64,000 nucleotides of DNA, from positions 114,238,421 to 114,302,420 of the forward strand of contig NC_088792.1 of assembly GCF_011386835.1 (NCBI RefSeq), given 5' to 3'. This stretch comes from Chrysemys picta bellii (lineage: Eukaryota; Chordata; Testudines; Emydidae). Numbering within the stretch: the first letter of the stretch is position 1; each line of letters starts with the position of its first letter. This document shows positions 1 through 10,469 of the stretch, in pieces. Under the pieces are notes generated by a model. The model was not told the DNA's origin. It worked only from the letters and a program-made list of their open reading frames with translations, and searched no databases. The position numbers were made by a program, and so were the translations under genes.

Positions 1-751
1 GCAGCAGCCAGTAAGAGATTCATTTAATTACTCAGACAACTTCCTGTGCCTCTTTCTGGTTTAAGGACTGCGTCACAGCCAATGGGTGGGACTGGACATC
101 TCCCCCAGTCAGGAGCTTCATGGGTAGGCCCTTTGTGAGGTAGAGCTTCACAAGCCCCCTTCTCTTCTAGTTCAGGTGAGCTGCTGGGTGGTGGCCACGG
201 GCTCAGCACCACCTGGGGAATCCATGGGCCCGGGTTTGAGGTCCACAATCACTCACAGAACCTGACAAGGGTTAGGTTCAAACTTTGCTGGCAAAGAAAT
301 TCTTGCCTTGTGTTTTAAAACTGAGAATATACTGCATTTCAGATTGGAAGCCTCAATGCTCCAAGTGACATGGTGCATGTGATCAGGAGTAATCCTGCTC
401 ACCAGAAGCCATCTTCCTTAGCATCACAGAAAAAGAAACTGCATTTTAAGTTAGAAAATGTATTTTTCTAGCTCTTTTGTCTGGCCAGTGCCTAACGCAG
501 GCAATGGCTGGTAAGTTTATTACCTTCTCCAATTCTCCAAGTTACTGAGAACACTCTTATTTTAGCTATATTTGGAAATACCTGTCGCTTTGTATATGAA
601 ATATTATGGTGTCCCCATTTTTTGCATAATCTTTAATTCTGAGAGACTTAAATACAAAATTAGTTTAATTCAGTGTAATATTGTTACTCTATTAAAGATG
701 TTTTAAGATCTGAAGTCAAAACAATTGACTTGCTGTTTGCGAGATCCTTAC
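1..751. other. PTPN3 intron, nothing recognised
   Basis: Intron sequence downstream of the last visible PTPN3 exon. No splice-bounded coding segment matching the PTPN3 linker or PDZ domain, and no repeat family I recognise. Confidence 0.5.
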
Positions 752-928
752 CTCCTCCGTGGACTGCGGTTCTGGGAGAACTCTGAATCACTGTCCTTTG
801 ATGTTGAAGAACCCTTATACGTGTAAAAAACATCCTCTGTTTCTGTAATATAGGCAATCTCATTTGTAAGGTTGTCTACAGATGAGTGTCGTGGTTTACG
901 AATCTCATGACGTAGTCTAGGACTCCTC
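752..928 (-). CDS. PTPN3: PTPN3 exon, linker before the PDZ domain (about residues 379-438)
   Basis: A 177-bp exon has acceptor CCCATAAG and donor GTAAGG. Its first G completes Trp; the protein then reads [40 protein letters not shown] and a Ser/Asp-rich tail ending SQNRSPR plus a split codon. The open frame continues upstream to 1020, but that part is intron: the acceptor and the phase from the preceding exon fix the start at 928. The next exon is not seen between 1 and 751. Confidence 0.94.
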
Positions 929-1099
929 CTTATGGGAAACACGTGAACACAAGTTGGTTGAGACAGAATCCTTCGTAAAGCTTTTTCAAAAGTGACTAAT
1001 TCCATTCTATTGCAATACATGCCCTGAGATCTAAATTAAAGGACACAGTAAGTTTTACTTCAGTGACAGAAAAATTGGTTGAAATGACAGAAGTATAGG

Positions 1100-1690
1100 G
1101 CTGGAAGGGATCTTGAGATGTCATTAAGTCTAGCACCCCGTGCTGAGACTGGATAAAGTAAAGCTGGACCATCCGTGACAGGTGTTTGTCTAATCTCTTC
1201 TTCAGAACCTCCAATAATGGGGATTTCATGACCTCCCTTGGAGGCCTATTCCAGTGCTTAACTATCCTAATAGTTAAAAAGTTTTTCATAATATCTACCC
1301 TAAATCTCCCTTCCTGCAGATTAAGCCCACTGCTACTACTTCTACCTTCATGAGACATGGAGAACAATTGATTATTTTCCTTTTTATAATCAACCCATGA
1401 CATATTTGAAGACTGTTATCATGGCACCCCCTTCAGTCTTCTTTTCTCAAAACTAAACATGCCCAGTTTTTTAGCCTTTCCACAGACATAAGGTTTTCTA
1501 AAACTTTTTTCATTTTTGCTGCTCTCCTCTGGACTCTCTCAATCTGTCCATATCTTTCCTAAAGTGTGGCACCCAGAATTAGACACAGTACTCCATCTGA
1601 GGCCTCACCAGTGCAGGACAGAGCAGGATGATTACCTCCTGCATTTTACATACAACACTGCTGTTAATACACTCCAGAATGATATTAATG
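1100..1690 (-). mobile_element. CR1 LINE, 3' part of ORF2 and tail, antisense
   Basis: Read on the minus strand this resembles the C-terminal end of CR1 ORF2 and the short CR1 3' tail (plus-strand marker near 1103: GGCTGGAAGGGATCTTGAGA). The plus strand gives the familiar antisense CR1 pieces about fifty bases apart. Several stops and indels mean it is dead. It lies in the 1.05-kb intron between the last two PTPN3 exons. Confidence 0.8.
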
Positions 1691-1979
1691 ATCATTACAT
1701 ATTTCTGAAAATCTTGTGACCATACAATGTACAAAGTGCAGCAAATAAACTGAAACCTGTAATACAAATGTGCTTTGACAAGGAAATGAACTGATTGATT
1801 TTTCCCTGAAATATGATATAACGATCAACTTCCTTGGTAGATTACTTGTTTTAAAATAACAGACTTTTTAAAAAATATATACAGACTATATTAAAATATA
1901 TACTATGTCCTGTTTTGTAAATGTACAATGAAATTGAGCAATTTGCCTTTATTTTTTGTAAGGCTGAAACTTTATTTAC

Positions 1980-2114
1980 CAAGTAGGGGTAACAGGAGGA
2001 GACCGAGAAGGCAGGCTTTTGGTCTCTAGATGTTCAACCGATAAAGATCTCCTCATAGTTGGGTTCCATACCATCCCACCTATGACTTTTCTGCAGTAGT
2101 GGCTGTTTACAGAC
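1980..2114 (-). CDS. PTPN3: PTPN3 exon, FERM-adjacent segment with 14-3-3 site (about residues 334-379)
   Basis: A 135-bp exon has acceptor CCTTTCAG and donor GTAAAT. It encodes [18 protein letters not shown], then [20 protein letters not shown] and PPVTPT, ending on TG of a split Trp. RSLSVE contains the serine that corresponds to human Ser359, a reported 14-3-3-beta binding site of PTPH1. Its preservation argues that this regulation is kept. The GGMVWNP block separates PTPN3 from PTPN4. Confidence 0.97.
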
Positions 2115-3940
2115 CTGAAAGGAAATAAAAATACCCTTTATATAACTGTTTTACATAGAATACGAAAATCAGTTACATTTATGCAAATTAATTTCACAAG
2201 TACCGATTAAGCCTTTTGTAGTTTCTACAATTGAAAGGAAATGCTTCAAAACTCCCAAAAGAAAAACAATCATTTTCATTTCAGCAAGGTATCCTGGGTT
2301 CATTAATTCATATCCAAATTGTTTTCTTTTTTATTACATTAGATTGATAGAAATGTCTTTCTTCCTTTGTTTTAGAAATCTGAATTCCAATCTAGTTAAT
2401 AGATGTAATTATTGACAAATAATTGTAATGTTGTCATTATTTTATTTCATCATTGCCTAAACTCTCTCAAAAACTTTAGATTTTTTCTTCATTTAGGATC
2501 TGGTTCTGCAGCACTTATTTACATGTAATTCTCATTTAAGTTACTGGAAACTGTATGTATAAAGACTGGTAGAATAGGGCAATGCATATATACATAATTA
2601 AGAGCCTCATTCTTAAATATGTTTGTTCAAATGTTATTCTATGGAACTTATACACACCAATTAGTGTAACTATTAGAAGGAGTAAGTTTTCATGTGCTTA
2701 TTAAAGCAATAATGGCACCATCAGCTTTAACACCTAATAATTTGGTGGGGGCGGGGGAAGTGAGCATTATGGTGAATTATAGGACAGTCTTGTTTATGTG
2801 CTTTTTTATTTAATGTTATGTTAGCTAATAGTTAGCCACATATCTAATTTTTTATTTTTATCCTAGTTCCAGAAAGAAATGCCATGCTCCACTGAGGTTG
2901 CTTATTAAGTCAACAGCAGCAAGCAGAGAGAGTAGCAGGAGACAGGTTGCTAATTTTTTTAATTTCTTTGGTAACAACTGCTAAGATGCTCTGCACTTAA
3001 GAGTGAGTCATGGAGAAAGTCCTACACTTCTCATGAAAACTGTAGGTGGAGTGGGGGAGGTAACAGTGATGTGAGGTCTGGGATCTGGAACTGTTCCAAA
3101 AATAAGTCGTGCTCAAATGAAGGATCAGAAACTATAAGGTCCATTTTCTCATAAATGGTCATAGCAGATAAATGTTCTATCATTAGAAAGCAGTGATTCC
3201 CAGCATTCCAACAACACCCAGAATGGATTAATAGATTTTGTGATTTATGAGCTCTTCTACCTTAAAACTCTAACAGGTCACTCAGAATAGCACTGCTTTT
3301 ACAGCAGTTGTCTAGATCACACTAGATCTAAATCCCCGCAGTAAGATCCTTAGATTTCTGCGGTATGTTTCCTGAACTCTATACATTATTTAGGTGTTAT
3401 CCTTCCTTTTTTATTTTCTAACTGTTTTACCATTTCTTTCCTGTAAAATTCAGGAGGTCATATTGCAAAAAATTATCATTTTATTTTTCCTCTTTGGGGA
3501 CAATTTGTGATACATAACAAAAGGACAGAGGGAAATAATTTTAAGTTTGGAAGCAGCTCTCGTTTCCTGCTGTGATAGTTTATATCAGCTGAGAATCTAC
3601 CCTCTGGCTCTGTGCTGGACAGAACTTGCATGGCATGGGTTAAGATTCATACCTTTGCAAAGCTACGAAGCCTGGAGCATATGGTTTTCTAGCACACAAT
3701 ACTATCTATGTATGCAGTGGATTGTTGGATACAAACAATTCTCCCTCATTCTAATAAAACAATTATGTTTAGTTTTCCAGGAGTTTTGCTCTCCAGGACA
3801 CATGGTAGTTAAATAGTTTAAGTTTATCTATTGGGTGTTTTTAGTTCTCATCAAAGGATGTGTCATCTATGGTTTTAAACTTCATTTCAAAGTTGACTTG
3901 AAAAGCACAAATGGAAGTGGAATTGAATGTATCCTATTCT
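2115..3940. other. PTPN3 intron, nothing recognised
   Basis: AT-rich intron sequence. I saw no coding segment with splice signals and no clear repeat family. Confidence 0.5.
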
Positions 3941-3944
3941 CATA

Positions 3945-4110
3945 TTTATAGATTCCAAGGCCAGAAGGGACCATTGTGAGCATCTCAGCTGACCTCCTGT
4001 ATAACACAGGCTATAGAACTTCCCCAAAGTAATTCCTAGAGCAGATCTTTTAGAAAAAACATCCAATCTGAATCTCAAAAAAGACCTCTATCAAGTTGTT
4101 AAGATATTCC
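3945..4110 (-). mobile_element. CR1 LINE 3' fragment, antisense
   Basis: The plus strand carries the CR1 antisense signature (ATAGATTCCAAGGCCAGAAG then GGACCATTGTGA, later CTCCTGTATAACACAGGC). It is a 5'-truncated tail, as is usual for CR1, with no coding capacity. Confidence 0.75.
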
Positions 4111-5036
4111 ATCATCCTGTTTGACTTGAAGACCTGTATGAGAATGGGGGATATTTTGGGTGTTTGTTTGGGGTTTTTTTTGCTTTAGAACCATGCTCAT
4201 TTGCTAGGATGGGGCTAATCTCCTTTAGAACCCATGGTTATTATCCATTTTTTAAAGTTTGTGTGCTCACCTTGTTACTGAAACTGAAGCCATGTGTACT
4301 GTAATTGTTCTGGCTCAACTCCCAGAATGATAAGAGTTCCAGTAGCTAGTCTATTATCTTAGACAAAGGCCATGTGATTGGCAACAGTTCATTCTTTGGG
4401 CAGAAAATAACAAATCTTACATTTAACTGGAATAAGATAATTTAATAAAGTCCTTTAAAGCTGACAAAATAATTTTAATTACTTAGAAAAATGGCAGAAA
4501 TCTCTAGGTTTTTTTTTCATATTCAATGTATTGATGGAAACTGGAGCCTCGGAGTGTTTACCGCTCTTGAAAAGGAGAAGGCAGCTTGCTTAAAATATAT
4601 ACTAAGGCTTTTAATGAGTGTGCTTTGTTGAAGTATAGAACCCATTACGTCAAGACGGCACAAGATTACCAACACCATCCAGGAGAAATGGAAAATATTT
4701 TAAACTTACACATGCAGTGTCAGGAAAAAGATGGAGGGAGGGCTGACTGTCAAAATCCTCCAACTTTTAAGAAAGGCACCTCAAACTTCCTAATGAAAAG
4801 CGTTTGGTACAGTATCTAACAGGGCTGTCAAGCGATTAAAAAAATTAATCAATCACACTGTTACACAATAATAGAATACCATTTATTTAAATATTTTTGG
4901 ATGTTTTCTACATTTTCAAATATACTGATTTCAATTACAACACAGAATACAAAGTGTACAATGCTCACTTTATATTTATTTTTTATTACAAATATTTGTG
5001 CTGTAAAAATAAAAGAAATAGTATTTTTCAATTCAC

Positions 5037-5283
5037 AGAATCATAGAAGACTAGGGTTGGAAGAGACCTCAGGAAGTCATCTAGTCCAACCCCCTGCTCA
5101 AAGCAGGACCAACCCCAATTAAATCACCCCAGCCAGGGCTTTGTCAAGCCGGAGTTTAAAACCTCTAAGGATGGAGATTCCGTAACCCATTCCAGTGCTT
5201 CACCACACTCCTAGTGAAATAGTTCTTCCTAATATCCAACCTAGCCCTCTCCCAATGCAACTTGAGACCATTGCTCCTTTCAC
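5037..5283 (-). mobile_element. CR1 LINE 3' fragment nested in hAT
   Basis: An antisense CR1 tail begins CAGAATCATAGAAGACTAGG, with GTCATCTAGTCCAACCCCCT further in. It interrupts the hAT sequence, because the uninterrupted counterpart is visible in inverted form around 6400-6425. A possible 5-bp target repeat, TTCAC, flanks it. It is therefore younger than the hAT copy. Confidence 0.85.
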
Positions 5284-5398
5284 CTCATACAAGTACTGTA
5301 ATGTAATCTCTTTATCATTAAAGTTGAACTTACTAATGTAGAATTATGTACAAAAAAAATTACTGCCTTCAAAAATAAAACAATGTAAAACTTTAGAA

Positions 5399-5709
5399 CA
5401 GGGGTCGGCAACCTTTCCGAAGTGGTGTGCCGAGTCTTCATTTATTCACTCTAAGTTAAGGTTTCCCGAGCCAGAAATACCTTTTAGCCTTTTTCGAAGG
5501 TCTCTTTTCATAAGTCTATAATATATAACTAAACTGTTGTTGTATGGAAAGTAAATAAGGTTTTTAAAATGTTTAAGAAGCTTCATTTAAAATTAAATTA
5601 AAATGCAGAGCCCCCTGAACTGGTGGCCAGGACCCGAGCAGTGTGAGTGCCACTGAAAATCAGCTCGCGTGCCGCCTTTGGCACGCGTGCCATAGGTTGC
5701 CTACCCCTG
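5399..5709. mobile_element. hAT MITE nested in the larger hAT element
   Basis: Terminal inverted repeats CAGGGGTCGGCAACC / GGTTGCCTACCCCTG bound 311 bp. An exact 8-bp target duplication, CTTTAGAA, lies at 5391-5398 and 5710-5717. It has no coding capacity. It interrupts the 3' region of the hAT derivative, so it was inserted later. Confidence 0.92.
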
Positions 5710-5736
5710 CTTTAGAACCTACATCTCCATTCAGTC

Positions 5737-5991
5737 CTACTTCTTGTTCAGCCAGTCACTCAGACAAATAAGTTTGTTTCCATTTGCACAAGATAATGCT
5801 GCCCACTTCTTGTTCACAATGTCACCTGAAAGTGAGAACAAACATTTGCATGGCACTGTTGTAGCCAGCATTACAAGATATTTACGTGCCAGATGTGTTG
5901 AAAATTCATATGCCCCTTCATCTTCAACCACAACTCCAGAGGACATGCATGCATCCATGCTGATGACAGGTTCTGCTTGATAACAGTCCAA
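5737..5991 (-). pseudogene. hAT transposase, C-terminal dimerisation domain remnant
   Basis: An 84-codon minus-strand frame contains LARKYLVMLATTVPCKCLFS and LSGDIVNKKWAALSCANGNK followed by LICLSDWLNKK and a stop. This is the C-terminal hAT dimerisation region (ZBED-like transposases have ATxVPCERLFS.SGxIVxxKR..L). The Glu of CERLFS is replaced by Lys and Arg is lost. The catalytic core is absent, so it is a relic. It belongs to the hAT derivative that surrounds it. Confidence 0.88.
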
Positions 5992-7272
5992 AGCAGTGAG
6001 GATCGATGCATGTTCACTTTCATCATCTGAGTTAGAAGCCAGTAACAGAAGTTGATTTTCTTTTTTGAGGGTTAGGGTTCTGTAGTTTCCGCATCAGAGT
6101 GTTGCTCTTTTAAGACTTCTGAAAGTATGCTCCACACCTCATCCCTCTCAGATTTTGGAAGGCACTTCAGATTTTTAAACCTTGGGTCGAGTGCTGTAGC
6201 TATCTTTAGAAACCTCACATTAGTACCTTCTTTCCATTTTATCTAATTATTTGTCTGAGTGACTGGCTGAACACAAAGTAGGACTGATTGGACTTGTAGG
6301 CTCTAAAGTTTTATGTTGTTTTGTTTTTGAGGGGAGTTAATATAACAAAAAAATCTACATTTGTAAGTTGCACTTTCATGATAAAGAGACTGCATTATGG
6401 TACTTGTATGAGGTGAACTGAAAAATACTATTTCTTTTGTTTATCATTTTTACAGTGCAAATATCTGTAATAAAAATAATATAAAGTGAGCACTGTACAA
6501 TTTGTATTCTGTGTTGTAATTTAAATCAATATATTTGAAAAAGTAGAAAAACATCCAAAAATAGTTAATAAATTTCAATTTGTATTCTACTGTTTAATAG
6601 TGTGTTTAAAACGGCAAGTAATCACAATTAATTTTTTAATCACGATTCATTTTTTAACCACGTGAGTTAACTGTGATGAATTGACAGCCCTAGTAGCTAA
6701 TAATTGACAAATATCTCAGATTTAAAACACTTTATAACCAATGCTGAGAAAATGTTTTCTAGATTTTTCAATTTTTCTCCTAAATTGACTTTGATCATGA
6801 GTTCTCCAAAAGAGACTAAAGGTTCTCTGAGTACCCTCAATACTTGAATTTTCCTCTCAGTTTACTTGCCTTTACACCTCTCTAGCAATTGCAGGAGAAG
6901 ATGGGTATATCAATTTTTTTTTTAAAGAAGGTCTTTTATCCTAAAATAAAAAATTCTTCAGACAAGTTTTTTGCAATTATATGGAATAACTACAGCAACT
7001 AGATCGTATGCTTCTTTTCTCATAGCAGGTATAACTGTGAAAACTAGGAAGATTTGAAAGATTTGGTTTTATTTTTTATTTTTGTTTTAAACTGTTTTTT
7101 AAACTGTCTACAAAAATCCCTCTTTAAGCTTGATAAGCTAAAAATGGGCAATAGCAATTACTTTGAAATAAATTTATATTTTTGTTTGAGGATCTTCTAC
7201 GAATACAATCCCAGACAGCCTAATTTGTGATGTTTTTATTCTACTGGCTATCAAATTACACAGTTTTCCACT

Positions 7273-7290
7273 GGGGGGGGGGGGGGGGGG
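7273..7290. repeat. Poly-G run
   Basis: Eighteen consecutive G. It is a mononucleotide tract prone to length variation and assembly error. Confidence 0.9.
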
Positions 7291-7626
7291 AGAGCTGCCC
7301 TCCCTGTAAGTACTAAATAAACTGCACAGATTTACATGATATAACTATCAGTATTTATAGTAGCAATTTAGAAAGGGTGAAGAGTATATTTATACCAGTG
7401 TATCATCCTTTTATGCTTTTCATTACAAGACTCCTATTGCGTAAGGAAGAAGGATTTGTCCCTTCATCAAATAAATTCTCGAGAAGCTCAATCTGTAGCC
7501 TTAATACTTCTGTTCTAGAAGTGCCATGGAGGCATTATTAATCCCATTAGAAAGATAGACAAACAGTACATTTTCAGATACTGATGCTTAAACTGTACCT
7601 GCAAATAAGAACCTCGGAACACAACT

Positions 7627-7662
7627 CTTTCATATGGTATGATTTACCATACCATATGAAAG
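7627..7662. repeat. Perfect 15-bp inverted repeat, 6-base loop
   Basis: CTTTCATATGGTATG is followed after ATTTAC by its exact reverse complement. It sits immediately before the CR1 sequence that starts near 7650, and the right arm overlaps that junction. Confidence 0.9.
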
Positions 7663-9240
7663 GTGAGGAAAGGGACAGGTGAGCAAAGCCCACAGATAAG
7701 TGGAGAACATGAAGACTTGGGAGATGGGTCGGAAATAGGAGGGAGCGTGGGCTATAATGGCAAAGAGAAAGGAGGGTTGGGGCAAAACTGGGAGGCAAGA
7801 TCAAATCAGTATCTTAGATGCCTAGATACAAATGTGAGAAGTATGGGTAATAAGCAAGAAGAACTGGAAGTGCTAATAAATAAGTACAACTATGACATTG
7901 TTGGCATCACCGAAACTTGGTGGGATAATACACGATTGGAACGTTGGTGTGGATGGGTACAGCTTGCTCAGGAAGGATAGACGGGGGAAAAGGGAGGAGG
8001 TGTTGCCTTATATATTAAAAATGTACACACTTGGACTGAGATGGAGATGGACATAGGAGACAAAGTGTTGAGAGTCTCTGGGTTAGGCTAAAAGAGGTAA
8101 AAAACAAGCGTGATGTCATGCTAGGAGTCTACTACAGGCCACCTAACCAGGTGGAAGAGGTGGATGAGGCTTTTTTTAAACAACTAACAAAATCATCCAA
8201 AGCCCAAGATTTGGTGGTGATGGGGAACTTCAACTATCCAGATATATGTTGGGAAAATAACACAGCGGGGCACAGACTATCCAATAAGTTCTTGGACTGC
8301 ATTGCAGACAATTTTTTATTTCAGAAGGTTGAAAAAGCTACTGGGGGGAAGCTATTCTAGATTTGATTTTAATGAATAGGGAGGAACTTGTTGAGAATTT
8401 GAAAGTGGAAGGCAGCTTGGGTGAAAGTGATCATGAAATCATAGAGTTCACAATTCTAAGGAAGGGTAGAAGGGAGTACAGCAAAATAGAGAGAATGGAT
8501 TTAAGGAAGGTGGATTTTGGTAAGCTCGGAGAGCTGATAGGTAAGGTCCCATGGGAATCAAGACTGAGGGGAAAAACAACTGAGGAGAGTTGGCACTTTT
8601 TCAAAGGGGCACTATTAAGAGTCCAAAAGCAAGCTATTCCACTGGGTAGGAAAGATAGAAAATGTGGCAAAAGACCACCTTGGTTAACCACGAGATCTTG
8701 CATGATCTAAAAAATAAAAAGGAGTCATATAAAAAATGGAAACTAGGACAAATTACAAAGGATGAATATAGGCAAACAACACAGGAATGCAGGGGCAAGA
8801 TTAGAAAGGCAAAGGCACAAAATGAGCTCAAACTAGCTACAGGAATAAAGGGAAACAAGAAGACTTTATCAATACATTAGAAGCAAAAGGAAGACCAAGG
8901 ACAGGGTAGGCCCACTGCTCAGTAGGGAGGGAGAAACTGTAACAGGAAACTTGGAAATGGCAGAGATGCTTAATGACTTCTTTGTTTCGGTCTTCACCGA
9001 GAAGTCTGAAGGAATGCCTAACATAGTGAATGCTAATGGGAAGGGGGTAGGTTTAGAAGCTAAAAAAAAAAACCAAGTTAAAAATCACTTAGAAAAGTTA
9101 GATGCCTGCAAATCACTAGGGCCTGATGAAATGCATCCTAGAATACTCAAGGAGCTAATAGAGGAGGTATCTGAGCCTCTAGCTATTATGTTTGGAACAT
9201 TATGGGAGACGGGAGAGATTCCAGACGACTGGAAAAATAG
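7650..9240 (+). pseudogene. CR1 LINE ORF2, endonuclease and start of reverse transcriptase only
   Basis: Broken plus-strand frames follow CR1 ORF2 order. An AP-endonuclease-like part comes first ([61 protein letters not shown]). A linker and then the start of the reverse transcriptase follow ([25 protein letters not shown]), and similarity stops near 9240. The usual GDFN motif reads GNFN here. Frames are interrupted at about 7980, 8360, 8705 and 8880. The palm domain and the 3' tail are missing, which is unusual because CR1 copies normally lose the 5' end. Confidence 0.9.
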
Positions 9241-10020
9241 ACTTTCATTCATTTCTTCAGAAAATCAGCAGCCAGCAGGTCCTGCTGCACACTTACTACA
9301 GAAGAGTTGAAACTTCCCATCTTTCCACAGTTATACCGAATTCAGAAGAGCTTGTTTTGCAGGAGCTCCTGACCTACCAAAGTTCCAAATGCTTAAATAT
9401 GTTCTGCATTGCATTGCTTTTTTTGAACAAAAAACTCTTCCAGCTATACTTATTTCCTAATAATTTGAAAACACCAATTCCTTTGGTAATAGCATCCAAG
9501 TATTAGAGTAAATCCTAATGTATTATAAAAGATTAATTGAAAATTTTTTGAAAATACTATCCATTTAATGTAGAGCATGATACAGATTTCAGTTTTAAAC
9601 TCAAACCAATTTTGAATTATGCAGGATTTGTTAGTGTATTTTTCTGTCTACTCTTTTTTCTTATGAATGTTAAAAATAACAATATTGCAAAAAAAGTTCC
9701 TTACCTCTGTTATTAACATAACCTGAGATTATTAAAAGTAAATGTAAATTTTTCATCTTTAAAACTTCTTATTTCTCTCAACTTAGAAAAGGAAAACAGA
9801 CAAGTCCGCTTCGCAAAAATATTGTGTCATTAGTTTCATGTCACTTTTACTTTCTGGTTCTCTTATACCTTTGTACAAGGTTGAACTATGTAGGTTTTAA
9901 ACCATACTGGTGAACCAGGTTTAAATCCAAAGAACTTTCTTTTTTTCTTTTTAATTTAATGTCATGAAATATTTCTATAAAATGAGATTCCATAATAAGG
10001 ATACCATGCTACAATTCTAT
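9241..10020. other. PTPN3 intron, nothing recognised
   Basis: AT-rich intron sequence after the CR1 break. No exon or repeat recognised. Confidence 0.45.
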
Positions 10021-10024
10021 GCCT

Positions 10025-10220
10025 GTTTCTACCTGGAGATCTCAAAATGCTCTGCAAACAACAAAACTTCAAGAACTGTCCTGTGAGGAATTAAGTTCCT
10101 CTTTATTTTACAGTTGGGGAAACACACACAGTGCGGTTCAGTGACTTACATACGAAATATATGATAGTACTGGAAACAGGATTCAACTCATGAACTACTG
10201 TCCTGAGCTTTCAACTTTGT
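10025..10220 (+). mobile_element. Old MIR/L2-like SINE (tentative)
   Basis: The segment has the general MIR shape: a CCTGGAGATCTCAAAATGC-like stretch, then TTTACAGTTGGGGAAAC and a GTGACTTACA-type run before an AACAGGATTCAACTC-like run. It ends close to the PTPN3 exon at 10297. Highly diverged. Confidence 0.5.
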
Positions 10221-10296
10221 GTAGAAAGTGTGTACAAGACTTGAAAATGATTTTTTAAATTAAATAGAAAGTCATATCTTGAGGCACCGTACTCAC

Positions 10297-10469
10297 TTTG
10301 TTGGGTTTCTAGAACCAAAGGTCCAATAATGGGACAATATCTTTCTTTCATGAGGTAGTGACGACTTTGTCTGAAAAAACGTGTGATGCTCTACACAAGA
10401 TTTCCATAGATTTTTGCATGCTCTGTAATTTAGCATGTTGAAGGCAACTATATGTTCTCTGGATTCATT
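10297..10469 (-). CDS. PTPN3: PTPN3 exon, end of FERM F3 and FERM-adjacent region (about residues 277-334)
   Basis: A 173-bp exon has acceptor TATTACAG and donor GTGAGT. It begins [20 protein letters not shown], continues [13 protein letters not shown], and ends in a FERM-adjacent segment ([15 protein letters not shown]). [12 protein letters not shown] is the terminal F3 helix that is near-invariant in this family. The last codon, Lys, is split after AA. Confidence 0.97.

Larger units (their letters stand above)
4820..6692 (-). mobile_element. hAT DNA transposon derivative, palindromic, with nested insertions
   Basis: Ends are CAGGGCTGTCAA at the left and TTGACAGCCCTA at the right, flanked by the 8-bp target duplication GTATCTAA (4812-4819) / GTAGCTAA (6693-6700), one mismatch. 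The left 1.4 kb is antisense 3' sequence of an autonomous hAT element, including the transposase C-terminus. The right part, from about 6245, is the same 3' terminal region in the opposite orientation. Both ends therefore derive from one end of the parent. A CR1 (5037-5283) and a hAT MITE (5399-5709) are nested inside. Confidence 0.88.

Noticed and set aside
929..1020. 5' extension of the open frame of the PTPN3 exon with an ATG at 1020
   Set aside because: The phase of the preceding exon and an AG acceptor at 929-930 show that this part is intron. The extra residues do not match PTPN3.
7273..7290. Poly-G run as a functional signal
   Set aside because: A plain mononucleotide tract, common in such genomes and prone to sequencing error.
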